16,126 nucleotides of DNA, taken from assembly GCA_000733355.1 (NCBI GenBank), contig JNVV01000017.1:414638-430763 (forward strand), in the 5' to 3' direction. The translations under genes and the position numbers were made by a program. Shown one piece after another: positions 1 through 8,211 of the stretch; position 1 is the stretch's first letter; the number at the start of each line of letters is the position of its first letter. Source of the DNA: Falciphora oryzae (taxonomy: Eukaryota > Ascomycota > Sordariomycetes > Magnaporthales > Magnaporthaceae). The notes below the pieces were generated by a model, which was not told the DNA's origin, ran no database searches, and saw only the letters and a program-made list of their open reading frames with translations.

Positions 1-121
1 TGGGCCCGGCCGTGGGTGCGGAGGACTAACGAGCCTACTGTTGGTCCGGTTGGAGTAACAAATATAAGGGAAAAGGGGATAAAAGGTAAAGTGATGAGGG
101 GAAAGGGTTGTGCATAAGCCA
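1..121 (-). mobile_element. 3' flank of the LINE remnant
   Basis: This stretch follows the stop codon of the RNase H reading frame on the minus strand, so it is probably the 3' untranslated end of the same LINE. It is purine-rich on the plus strand. I see no gene in it and no clear poly(A) end or target-site duplication, so the 3' boundary of the element is not fixed and may lie outside the window. Confidence 0.4.
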
Positions 122-968
122 CTAGGGCTTGTTGTTATCGCCCGGCGATAGTATAGTAGTTAGTGGCTTCGACGAACAAGGCAAAAAGGGAAGGGTTTTG
201 GAGTAGCCGTTTCCAATACCCGGGCCTGTCGTACACAGGGGCGGGGTCCGCAGTAGGCCACTTCTTTTCCGTTGCTTTAGCCAGGTTGCAAAATACAGGG
301 AAAGGGATTTATTTCTCCCACAGCGGCACGGGTTATCGTCCTCATGTCCGAATTTTCGGTAGTACCAGTCGAAGTCCCCGTGGCCTGTTCGTGCGGCTAT
401 TAGCCGTTGTAATACCCTCCGGTGCAGTTGTAAAGCTTCGAGTATGCGTTGCGGGACCGGCGGCAGGCCTATCGCTTTATATCGAGCTGGTAGGTTATTT
501 TTAAACCACGCGTTTCGGGCGTCCCGGGCCATTTTCCAGGCCAGAGCTTTTACTCCGGCCACCGTCGGTTTAGTGTGTTGGGATATCGGCAAGGCCGATC
601 TCAACTTTGCTTCGGCGTCCGCCTTTTCGTTCCCGGGGATTCCCGTATGGCCTGGGGACCAACAGACGTGTACCCGGTGTTTATCCATAAAGCAATAGAC
701 CTTTTTAAAAGCCCTTTGCGAACTATCAAGGGCCGTGCTTAAAAAGCCGTTAGCCGCCGAGGTATTATCGAGGCACAAGTGGAAAATGCAGTTGTGGAAG
801 CTCCAAACAGCTTTACGGAGGCCCATCCGGGCCCCTTCCGCTTCGCTGTCAAATACTTCCGCAGGGTGTGCCAGTCCGCCGTGCCCGGAGAGTTTGCGTT
901 GGCCGGCTTGGTGGATCACCCAGCCGAGGCTGCTGGTCATGGTTCTGTGCGGGGTGTTACACTTTTAA
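122..968 (-). pseudogene. Tad1-like LINE, RNase H domain and C-terminal tail (5'-truncated)
   Basis: The frame encodes the C-terminal part of a non-LTR retrotransposon ORF2, which would degrade the RNA strand of the RNA-DNA hybrid during retrotransposition. The open part (stop to first Met) is 272 residues. RNase H landmarks are visible: E33 in FDSEAEGAR, D58 in LCLDNTSAANG, and the block WSPGHTGIPGNEKADAEAK around W94-H98-D108. A Cys pair (PCRCGRNK) follows, as in Tad1-family elements. The first catalytic strand, normally carrying a TDGS motif, is missing: the frame is closed by a stop at about 968 just where it should be. No reverse transcriptase or endonuclease is found upstream on the minus strand, so this is a dead 5'-truncated copy. 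The family call is from motif recognition; the subfamily is less certain. Confidence 0.8.
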
Positions 969-969
969 C

Positions 970-2600
970 CTAAAATCCCTTCCGGGCGCGCAAAAGTATC
1001 AGCTTTTTTAATCCCGCCGCCTTCCGGCATGATGGCGCGCCCACTGTTACCAATTTCCGGCGATTCGTCCCCTAGGCGAGCTAAGCCTTAGGGCCGCGCC
1101 CGTATTAAAATTGCACACCTCGATCGCATCCTCACGCCCTAGTTCCACAGGAAACCCCTCCCCCTTTTTTTTTTGCGCACCCGCACCCACAACGTCGCCA
1201 TCGCCAACCACCAGGCTGGGATCCCGGACCCCCAGGCTTTGACAAAGTCTACAATAGGACAGGCTATATCGGTGGGTAGTATCAAAATGGTATACGGGTA
1301 AGAGTCCGCGCCGGAGGCGGAGGCCTGCAGGTCGTAGAGATAATCTCTGTGCCCCGCCCTTATCGGGAGATAAGGGCTCGCAGGCCCTGCCTAGCCCGTG
1401 CCCCACTACTGGCGCGCAAGACTAGGGCCTGTGCGCAAAGAGTGGGTCTGGCAGGTGCAGCGACTGCTGCCCCCGCCGGCCATGACAGGCTTGCTGCCAG
1501 CGGGATAATGTCCGACTGGCTCCGCCCGCCCTTGCCCTCGGCCCGCGCCGCGCCCGTCGCCACCGCCCCCTCCGCCCGCCGTCGTAGCGGGGGGAGCACG
1601 TCGGCGTTGTTCCCGCTGCTGTTGCCCCCCCCGGTGGCCTGCGGCGACGCGGGCCGTTTTGCGGTAACCCGCCGTGCATAGCGAACATGCTGCCGGCCTC
1701 GGCGCCTGCCGATCGGCGACGTTGTTTGGCGCACCGGGGCGCTAACACACACGCCGATGCACGACATCGCCGAGCTTAAGTAGTTGGGCGCTCGCTGCAT
1801 CAGCAGCCATCAGCCGGCCCCGCAGCCGCACCCCAGCCCGACGCCGAGGTCCTGGCACCCTGCGTTTACGACGCGGTGGGAATTGCCGTTATGCACGGGG
1901 CGGACCGGCCGCGCACGACGGCGCCGTCGAATGGGTTTGGATCCTTGCGTTTACATAAAAGGCGAGGTAATTCTGGGCAACGCGAGCTGCCATAGCCAGG
2001 CTTAAAAAAACAAGGACGGAAATCTTTTGTTGGTTTGATGCTACGTGTGCCAAGCCTGCCCTTATCGAGAAATTTCACCTAATAAACACACCGTCCCCGT
2101 TACCGTATAACGGCTTGAACCTATGTGAAAGAATGGAAACGAACCACCCTTGCCTACATGGCGGCGCAAGGAAGCCAAGTGGCGAATATAATGTGGCGTT
2201 GGCTGGCGGCCCCTGGCCCGGCATTCGCGGACTTGCACCGCCGGTAACTGGGATCGCTAAGCCGATAACGTTGGAGGCTGTCGGGGGTTTTGTGCGAGAT
2301 GAGCCGAGCTGACAGCGGTCGTCCGGGTCTCTGCCCGTCGAAAAACCGTAAACGTGCAAGCTGCTTGGAGACGGGAATCACGGTCACCTCGATGTGATAA
2401 AACGGGGCTTTGTAAAAACTCGTTCTGTCGTAGCGATGCGAGACTCGACATCTTGGGGGCATTGTGTGCAGAACGAAACTTGGTTGTGGATAGCGAACCT
2501 TGATTATAAATAGCTGGCATCTGGCCGGTAAAAGAAAAGAAAGTAAAAATAAAAGATGCGGCCGATCGTTCCACTGCCCAGTTTATTACCACTGCCCAGT
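970..2600. other. Gene-poor, GC-rich stretch
   Basis: I find no gene I can support here. Positions 1349-1930 are strongly GC-rich, so long open frames appear on both strands (for example 1360-1800 minus and 1349-1681 plus). Their predicted proteins are Ala/Arg/Pro-rich low-complexity strings typical of chance frames in GC-rich DNA. A T-run lies at about 1165-1174. A perfect hairpin, CCCTTATC-GGGA-GATAAGGG, lies at 1357-1376 just downstream of GCCTGCAGGTC; a similar arrangement recurs at 11209-11253. The 2100-2590 segment is probably intergenic sequence beyond the 3' end of the membrane-protein gene. Confidence 0.5.
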
Positions 2601-2601
2601 C

Positions 2602-3616
2602 TTATGACTTCTGCTGAGTCCCGCTACCATTGCCTAAAATGTTCGATATATTTATCTTCATCTTTCCGGCATTTTTTTTAAAGGTTTCGCGACCTGGTTT
2701 CCCGCCACAGCAGCAGCAGAAGATTGTGGCAAGGATGACGATGCCGGCGATGATGCTTCCCACACATACACCAATTAGCCCGGCCTTGCTGAGGCCGAAC
2801 TGGCTGGCGATGCCGTTGACGCCCCCTCCCACACTCACACGAATTAGTCCGCCCTTGCCGAGGCCGGACTGGCTGGCTGGCGATGGTGTGGCTGTCGCCG
2901 CCGAAATAGACTCGGCCGCGGTGGACTTGGCCGTAATCGCCGCGGAGGAAGGTGACGTCTTGGAGACGGAGGACGGCGACGAAGTAGTCGTCGGCGGGCT
3001 GTCATCGACGTTGAAGGTAGTTTTGGCCATGGACGCAAGACACACGAAGGTGGAGCTGCCAAGCTGGTTGGTGGCGGGGTTGCAATACGAGGAGGCGGAA
3101 CCGCTACGAACAACGTTTAGCCAATGGCTTTGTTTAAAGTTTCGGGGCAGCTTTCGGCTTCTTACCAGGTGGCCGGCGACGGGCCGCTACACCGTTGGAA
3201 ATCGCATGAGCTGGAGTTGCAACAGCCGAGGACCGAAAGGGAGGTTGAGCAGGAGAAGCCCGGGGAGCAGGTAAGGGCCAACGCTGTGACAGTTAGCTCC
3301 GCCGACCGAAGACACAGGGCTCGCGGGCCTTACCGGTATCGCCGACTTTAACATAACCGCACGTGCTCGCCGCTACCCGCCTTTCGAAATGGTTCCATTC
3401 GGGCTGCAACGGAGTCGGCGTTGGCGCGGGACCGGTAACCACGCCGGCATTTGCCGTCGCCGAATCCGTTTGCGATGCTGGAATCCATGGTGTTAGGTCT
3501 TGCTGGAAGGACCCTCCGATAGCTGCTGCTGCGACGGCGGGTAGGAGCCGGAGAAGCAAAAGGCATGCGGCCATGACGACGATGCGACGCTGTCGAAGGG
3601 GCATTCCGTCACGCAT
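2602..3616 (-). CDS. Secreted-type single-pass membrane protein with Cys-rich ectodomain, Ser/Thr stalk and CCCC tail
   Basis: My model has three exons: 3616-3334, 3283-3166 and 3103-2602. Introns are 50 nt (GTAAGG, branch GCTAAC, CACAG) and 62 nt (GTAAGA, branch GCTAAAC, TAG). The sum is 903 nt, 300 residues, in frame throughout. The start is the first ATG about 90 bp after a TATA run. Residues about 10-31 form a signal peptide (VVMAACLLLLRLLPAVAAA). The ectodomain has the spaced-cysteine pattern of a common Pezizomycotina surface family: STCGYVKVGDT, then TCSPGFSCS, GCCNSSSCDFQRC, and SSYCNPATN. A Ser/Thr/Pro-rich stalk follows, then one membrane span (about residues 243-262), four consecutive cysteines suited to palmitoylation, and a basic cytoplasmic tail of about 34 residues. 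It probably sits in the plasma membrane with its cysteine domain facing the wall. Biochemical function is unknown. The 23 residues just before the span are duplicated. Confidence 0.85.
2758..2884 (-). repeat. Internal 69-bp in-frame duplication in the membrane-protein gene
   Basis: A segment starting TCCCACAC at 2758 recurs at 2827, a period of 69 bp (23 codons). At protein level it gives SQxGLxKxGLIxVxVG twice. The C-terminal copy runs into the membrane span. The N-terminal copy has lost hydrophobicity (GGLIRVSVGGGVNG), so only one span is likely. Confidence 0.7.
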
Positions 3617-3662
3617 TACAGCAGTTGGCACCTCGACTTTAACGCGTCCAATGTTTGGAATT

Positions 3663-3714
3663 AAAAAAAAAAAAAAAAAAACAGCAGATGGAAGCTCAAT
3701 TCTAATATATATAC
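3663..3714 (-). promoter_or_regulatory. Promoter of the membrane-protein gene: TATA box and A/T tract
   Basis: Read on the minus strand, a TATATATATTA run at about 3704-3714 is followed by a 19-nt T tract (A-run 3663-3681 on plus). The first ATG is at 3616. A TATA box about 90 bp before the start is a normal fungal arrangement and supports choosing 3616 over the upstream GTG of the open frame. Confidence 0.55.
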
Positions 3715-3719
3715 AAAGT

Positions 3720-4120
3720 GGCCACCCTCTACAGAGTTAGGCCAAGGCGAACCAGATTGCTCCTACCCCGCCGGGCAGGCGGCTCTGCCGAGTGCCTTGC
3801 GCCGTTACTGTGAGTCTCGCCGGCTGCTCATATCGAACACATGCGTTTTTTTTTTTCTTGAAATTGCATTGCTCTCTTCGGGGATAATCAACGCCTACTA
3901 ATAAAATAAGGAGGTTGGGATGCTAGTAGACATTTCGGTCTACCCACCAGCCTCATCGGCTGGTGGCTGATCATGGCAGAAGAAACTAACCCAAAAGCGG
4001 ACTACTGCACCCTGAATTATGACGGGACAGTGGAGCCACATTTTGCCCTCATATGACGAGGTCACGCCGTCCACCCCATTGGCCCCGCCCCCCGCCCCCA
4101 CGCACGAAATCACACCACAT
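3720..4120. other. Intergenic stretch without a recognisable gene
   Basis: I see no supported coding region. It holds a T-run near 3846 and a perfect hairpin at 3944-3966: 9-bp arms CCACCAGCC and GGCTGGTGG around a 5-nt loop. The hairpin is far from either flanking gene end, so I do not call it a terminator. Confidence 0.5.
3944..3966. repeat. Perfect 9-bp-arm hairpin
   Basis: The arms CCACCAGCC and GGCTGGTGG enclose the loop TCATC. No function is assigned. Confidence 0.7.
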
Positions 4121-4830
4121 TTTCGGGATTATTGTGATACGGCAGTAGTGCGGCTGGGATGGGGCGGCAAAAGGGATTGGCAAGGCTGCGGCTGAGGCCC
4201 GGCAATACATCAGGCAGGGGGTTTGTGGCCCCACGGATGTCCGCCCGCCAATGGACGATGTAGGCTGGCCTACATGGTCCTTATCGCCTTATTATCATTT
4301 CCATAACCGATCATCATCATCCCGCGTTCCGTCGGAGTCGCGGCTTCTGACTTGTCCGATTTTGGTTTGAGGTGTTTGTTGGTGGCGGCATCATTTGCGC
4401 AATCACAACACTTTAAGCCCAATTGGCCGGAGCACCCACTAACCAATTGAGGAAAAGTTCCGCATCCGCGCAAGGCCAGCGACGTGAAGTGTGTGGGCTG
4501 GTTTCGCACCAACAGCCTTGCAGCAGAGGCGAAAGCAAGCACCAGCAGCAGCGAGTAAAGGCGGCGACCACTGATCCTTGACCTGAATTCCTGCTCGCTG
4601 GCAGGCGATAAGGGGGTCCCGCCGCCCCTTGGTTTCCCTGTGGCCTGTGCTTGCAGGTCGCACCGCAGGCCTCCAAGCTGACCTAGGGCCGGCCACAGGG
4701 AGAAGGCGCTCGAGTTTGCTCAATTCGCGAGGGGATTAGTTGGCCCCATCCTCGCCCTTTGGTGATAGGTGGGTGGGTGGAGAGGGTATTTGGTTGGCGC
4801 AGCTCTGCGTCTGGCGAGCTTCAACGAAGT
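4120..4830 (+). repeat. Dispersed repeat, left copy (inverted relative to 14930-15470)
   Basis: This segment aligns with the reverse complement of about 14930-15470. Matching blocks in order: GGCAATAC (4201) through GGCTGGCCTAC (4272); CGCGCAAG and GGCTGGTTTCGCACC (about 4470-4510); CAACAGCCTTGCAGCA; the block from GGCGGCGACC through CAGGTCGCACCGCA; GCTCGAGTTTGCTCA; and GATTAGTTG through GAGAGGGTATT (about 4733-4790). The left copy has about 190 bp (4275-4465) absent from the right one. The right copy instead has a small internal tandem duplication. I see no protein, terminal repeats or target duplication, so the element class is unknown. Outer ends are approximate because similarity fades. 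Confidence 0.7.
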
Positions 4831-4873
4831 TCCAAAAAAGTATGTTGCTCATGACCGCAACGAGCCAACTCCG

Positions 4874-4951
4874 AAGACTTGCGCCGTGGGGCAGGCATCA
4901 GGGTTCCAAAAACGTCAATGCAAACCTGTTCTTTTCTCGCGGTCAGGAGGC
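4874..4951 (+). pseudogene. Broken duplicate of the 5' end of gene B
   Basis: This 78-bp segment is a diverged direct copy of 5722-5800, which contains the leader and first codons of gene B. Shared blocks are AAGACTTGC, GGCAGGCAT, AGGGTTCCAAAAA and AAACCTGTTCTTTTCTC. Here one G is missing just after the ATG (CAATGCAAAC versus CAATGGCAAAC), so the start is out of frame with the rest of the copy. Similarity stops at about the eleventh codon, before any Asn/Gln repeat. It is therefore a fragment and not a second gene. Confidence 0.7.
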
Positions 4952-4959
4952 AAGCGATT

Positions 4960-5720
4960 GACCCCCTTCCCTGTCGCATACATCAACTGGGCGGCAACCA
5001 CCCCCTTCAGGAATCGGGCCGTCTCGGCTAGGCCCGTTGCCCTACTTTGGTGAGTCCAGGTCTCCAGGATCATCAAGGTTATTTTTTACCACTCCCTGAC
5101 CACAACAGACCAGGGTGCTGAACGCAAATCTTTGCCTTGAATTTGCTGGGACATTTGTGAAGATCTCGTACTTTTTCCAAAGCGGTAACGATCTGCAAAA
5201 AATAAACTTTATGATCCTGGAAACCTGAGGGTCACACAGCACAGGGGTCTCGGCCAGTGGGAGACCCAAGACCGCATTGGCAACCCCGAGTGTCAGAAAC
5301 CACGTCTGCCAAGCACGGGACTCCGCGTTTTTTTTTTCTTGGCAGACATGAAGGCCTACAAGAAGCCTGGTCTGCATCATTTTGCTGTCATCAGATGTGC
5401 GTCCCCTTCCAATGTCCATTGTCCAACATAAAGAATCCCGTCCTCACACAGCCACATTACTCGATCGCATTAGGGATGCCCCCGACATACAGTCCGTAAG
5501 TAAGCCCTTACAAATAGTTATATGGAATGTTTTGGCTTATTTCAAGCAAGCTCTAGTATTCGGTCTCCTGACGCAAACCTGACAACTTCCCTCCGGCCTG
5601 AAACATCATCTCAGGCGCTTGTTCGTTGCCATCCGTAAGTGAGCTACTTTTAGACAGGTTTTATGTATAGCGTATTCTAATATTTAATGCGTTAGGGAAA
5701 GTGGACTAGATCATCAACGC
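4960..5720. other. Intergenic stretch upstream of gene B, with an inverted repeat
   Basis: No gene is supported. Open frames on both strands (for example 5042-5419 minus) have no recognisable domain or matching splice signals. The one clear structure is the pair of 29-bp inverted arms at 5059-5087 and 5197-5225. Confidence 0.45.
5059..5225. repeat. Inverted repeat, 29-bp arms, 109-bp spacer
   Basis: Arm 5059-5087 matches the reverse complement of 5197-5225 at 26 of 29 positions. The core TCCAGGATCAT is perfect and each arm ends in a T-run on its inner side. The whole unit is 167 bp, the size of a small foldback element. I see no clear target-site duplication. Confidence 0.7.
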
Positions 5721-5765
5721 CAAGACTTGCTCCTGGGACAGGCATTAGGGTTCCAAAAAACGCCA

Positions 5766-6035
5766 ATGGCAAACCTGTTCTTTTCTCCTGGTCAAGAGGC
5801 GCGAAATTTCTCCGCCACTGAAGGGAATTATAACGAGACCGGGCAGAGTGGTGGGGCCCAGAACATTGCTCTAACCCGTGGAGATGGAAACAGGACCATA
5901 CAAAATGGCGGCGACCTCGTACATAATGCGAGCACCGCGATAGGGAATGGGAACATAACATCTCAGAGTGGTGGCCAGAGTGGTGGCCAGAGTGGTGGAC
6001 AGAGTGGTCTCCACTGCTGCTGTATCATTCTTTGA
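5766..6035 (+). CDS. Gene B: small Asn/Gln/Gly-repeat protein ending in a CCCIIL box
   Basis: A single exon of 89 residues. The start is the ATG in GCCAATGGCA, and the frame stays open to the stop with no good internal donor. After a short N-terminus (MANLFFSPGQEARNFSATEG) come three repeat units whose conserved positions are N21/N23-Q27-G29, N42-Q46-G48 and N61/N63-Q67-G69, spaced 19 and 21 residues. A run of QSGG units follows (residues 67-81), then LHCCCIIL. A C-terminal C-I-I-L is a CaaX box with Leu last, which in known systems favours geranylgeranylation; the two neighbouring cysteines could be palmitoylated. There is no other domain, signal peptide or membrane span. I infer a membrane-tethered, amyloid-prone small protein related to the tail of the hydrolase gene D. 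It faces the same way as gene C. Neither prenylation nor fibre formation is shown by sequence alone. Confidence 0.7.
   Translation: MANLFFSPGQEARNFSATEGNYNETGQSGGAQNIALTRGDGNRTIQNGGDLVHNASTAIGNGNITSQSGGQSGGQSGGQSGLHCCCIIL
5964..6008 (+). repeat. 12-bp tandem repeat coding QSGG in gene B
   Basis: CAGAGTGGTGGC occurs 3.75 times (starts 5964, 5976, 5988, 6000) with one base difference. Each unit adds four residues (QSGG), so copy-number change keeps the frame. Confidence 0.9.
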
Positions 6036-6256
6036 CCAGCGCAGGTGGATAAGGAATGAGGTCTTACGAACTGTCCAGGGATGGGGGTGTTATAACCTTA
6101 CAATATTCCTTCATAGTCCAGGCGAACCCTGAGACAGATTCATAAATTCTGGTGCGGTGGGAGCAGAAAGCATCAATCGAATTCATGAGTTAAGAGATAC
6201 CTCTTATCACTGAAAATGTGTATTCAACCGGGCAATCGATCTTTAATTGGTCTGGT

Positions 6257-6559
6257 TGTTGGATTGCACCGACCTGTGCAGGCAATCGGTAGAGCTCAGA
6301 GAGGGCCGGATCCTCCGGTCCCGTGATCTCTGATCACGGGATCCGAGGACCCGCAAGCCCGCGGAGGCTGGGAGCAGGGAAACGGCCCTTTGGTGATCTG
6401 GATCGTGTATATATATATAGCCTTCCTCCTGCTCCCTCTCTGGCAGATAGATTCCTTTCTTCTTCGTGCACAATACTAGAACGATCCTCTGATATAAGGA
6501 TCGTTGTTCACCCTGTTTGGAGATCTCCGTGCCCACAGGAGTACATACTCCTACCAACA
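6257..6559 (+). mobile_element. Solo LTR with 5-bp target-site duplication
   Basis: This 303-bp unit starts TGTTGG and ends CCAACA, a perfect 6-bp inverted terminal pair with TG...CA ends. It is flanked on both sides by the identical pentamer CTGGT (6252-6256 and 6560-6564), the target duplication expected of an LTR retrotransposon integrase. It contains a TATA run (about 6407-6419) and a pyrimidine-rich stretch after it, as in the U3-R region of a fungal LTR. No internal retrotransposon sequence follows, so it is a solo LTR left by recombination between two LTRs. The intact duplication suggests it is not very old. A superfamily cannot be named without internal domains. Confidence 0.85.
6309..6352. 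repeat. Palindrome inside the solo LTR
   Basis: TCCCGTGATC-TCT-GATCACGGGA is a perfect 10-bp-arm hairpin, extended outward by imperfect pairing of about ten further bases on each side. It lies upstream of the LTR's TATA run. Confidence 0.75.
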
Positions 6560-6564
6560 CTGGT

Positions 6565-7141
6565 TGTGCTTGTTGTTGTACCGGAAAGCAATCGCCACAT
6601 CTCCTATCCCGCCACTTCTGGACACGGGACACGACGTGGGCAGCTCCAGCGCCATCCAGCCCGCCTCAGTCATGGTCGCTAGTCCCCACCCCCGGTGTCT
6701 GGACAGGGACTGACATGCCCTCCTTTTGCGCTTCCGGCGCCTTTATTTCTGTCACCAAAGTTACGGGACCTGTCACACGATCCCGACCTTGAGGGAAAAT
6801 CTCCTCGATTGATCGGGACCTCAACGCTTGCCCAATTCAATCAACAAAATCACCTTGTCTGTCGATTTCCATCACTTCGACCATTACTTTTATCGTCTAA
6901 TTGCCCTACCGTCAAATACACGTATTCTGTAACAATTTGAACGACCTTCTCAGATGACAATCTTTACATTCTAAACTCGTGGGCCTTTCGATAATCCTGT
7001 TTTCTCGCAAGAAATTCGAGCATATTCTTACAGCCAAATCTCCAACAACCTCAATCCACGTGTCTTTGGACGTCTAAGCGCTACTAGTCTTCTAGGATTC
7101 ACTTTTGCATCAATTTTGCGTGCTAGTTACTTTTCTGCGAC
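6565..7141 (+). promoter_or_regulatory. 5' region of gene C
   Basis: About 580 bp without a supported gene separate the solo LTR from the gene C start. From about 6800 on it is pyrimidine-rich with CAA/TCAA stretches, the usual look of a fungal promoter and leader. No TATA box stands out near the start. The strongest TATA run is inside the LTR, more than 700 bp upstream, so the LTR could be contributing promoter activity. Confidence 0.35.
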
Positions 7142-7663
7142 ATGCATCTCTCCGTCGAGCACGAGACGCCCATGCGCGGCTGCCAGATCAAAGCCGACGA
7201 GGAAGTTTACATTCGAGAAGATGTGGACGGCGACCCGCCTCCATCGTCGTGGGTGGTTCGCTGACGTCAGCACTTCGCCGAGATTATCACCAACGCCGGA
7301 TCCTGGGTCACGATCTCCAAGGGAGGTCACAGCGCAACGACGACTGGGAATCGGAACCAAATCCAACAACACGGCAAAGGCAACAACGCGTACGCGCATG
7401 GGAATGAGAATAAAGTGGGCCAGAAAGGGAAGACCAACTATGGCGCTGCGGAGGGGAATAAAAACACAGTGGAGCAGACTGGTTCGAACAACAAGGCCAC
7501 AGTGACCGACGATGAGAACACAGTTAAGCATAGCGGTGATGCTCATTCAACATCTCTGCCACACAGAGAGAAGAAGGAAGATGTAAGAGGCGAAAACCAT
7601 GATGAATTTCTCTTGCCGGAACCGAGTCGAATTGATAGCCGTATGGATGTAAGGACAGGTTAA
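7142..7663 (+). CDS. Gene C: Asn/Gln/Gly-repeat protein with exact 18-residue period
   Basis: The preferred model is two exons, 7142-7248 and 7333-7663, with an 84-nt intron (donor GTGGGT, acceptor TCACAG), giving 145 residues. The intron removes an in-frame TGA at 7262-7264. A 48- or 66-nt intron ending at 7270 (after branch CTGAC) would also keep the frame but needs weak donors. The N-terminal ~38 residues are acidic and unrecognised. Residues about 41-104 form four units: GNRNQIQQHGKGN, GNENKVGQKGKTN, GNKNTVEQTGSNN and DENTVKHSG. Q48, Q66, Q84 and H102 are spaced exactly 18. The pattern N-x5-Q-x-G-x2-N equals the core of curlin (CsgA) repeats, including Ala two residues after the Asn in the first unit. 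A charged tail (about residues 105-145) follows, without a CaaX box. The likely fold is a beta-solenoid or amyloid. The repeat is clear; the start and intron are less so. Confidence 0.65.
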
Positions 7664-8165
7664 CGCAATAAACCGTCTTCCATGGCTTCATTTTCTTATT
7701 GACAACTTGGAACATCAAACCGAACAAAGACGAAGATTTGTTCTTGTTCTCAGTTCTTCCCACCCAGGCCCGAGAATTCGAGAAGAGATCGGGCGGTCTG
7801 AAGTCCTACCAAACGACCATCACGCTAATCACACCAACTACCACAGAGCCTCGATAAAGGACTGTTCGTCTCCGGTTGTTTTTTTGGTAAACCAGTTTAT
7901 TGCCAAGCTTTTTTTTTCGCTTAACAAGCATAACCAGGGGCCCTGCAAAGGAAAATGTACCTTTATATATAGAATTTTTTTTTTTTTTTTTAGTCCCGGC
8001 CGGGCGCGACTCGTTAGCCTGGTCAAAAAGATACTTCTGGCGTGTCTTGCCAACGATTTTCACAAGGATTAGGGATCCCCTGTACTTGTCGATCAACTCA
8101 AAAACAAGCGGTTGACCGGATTAGTATGGGTAAACCAAAAAACAATGCCGGAAACGAACACGCCC
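7664..8165. other. Intergenic, A/T-rich, no supported gene
   Basis: Between the gene C stop and the MITE I see only A/T-rich sequence with a T-run at about 7977-7991. A minus-strand open frame (7806-8096) encodes a Lys-rich protein with no domain I recognise and is largely created by homopolymer runs. The first part presumably contains the 3' end of the gene C transcript. Confidence 0.4.
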
Positions 8166-8168
8166 TAA

Positions 8169-8211
8169 GGGTGTGATCGGCAGCAACGATCGTTACCGTC
8201 ATTGTCGTTGC
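8169..8211 (+). repeat. Left terminal inverted repeat of the MITE
   Basis: 43 bp, mismatching the right end only at two adjacent bases (TT versus CG near position 34). Preceded by TAA. Confidence 0.9.

Noticed and set aside
1349..1800. Overlapping long frames on both strands
   Set aside because: GC-rich DNA suppresses stops; proteins are Ala/Arg/Pro low complexity with no motif.
3944..3966. Hairpin as a transcription terminator
   Set aside because: Eukaryotic context, no T-run, and not at a gene end.
7116..7505. Long Arg-rich frame overlapping gene C
   Set aside because: It is the +1 shadow of the repeat-coding frame; its composition is that expected from a shifted GNxN-rich sequence.
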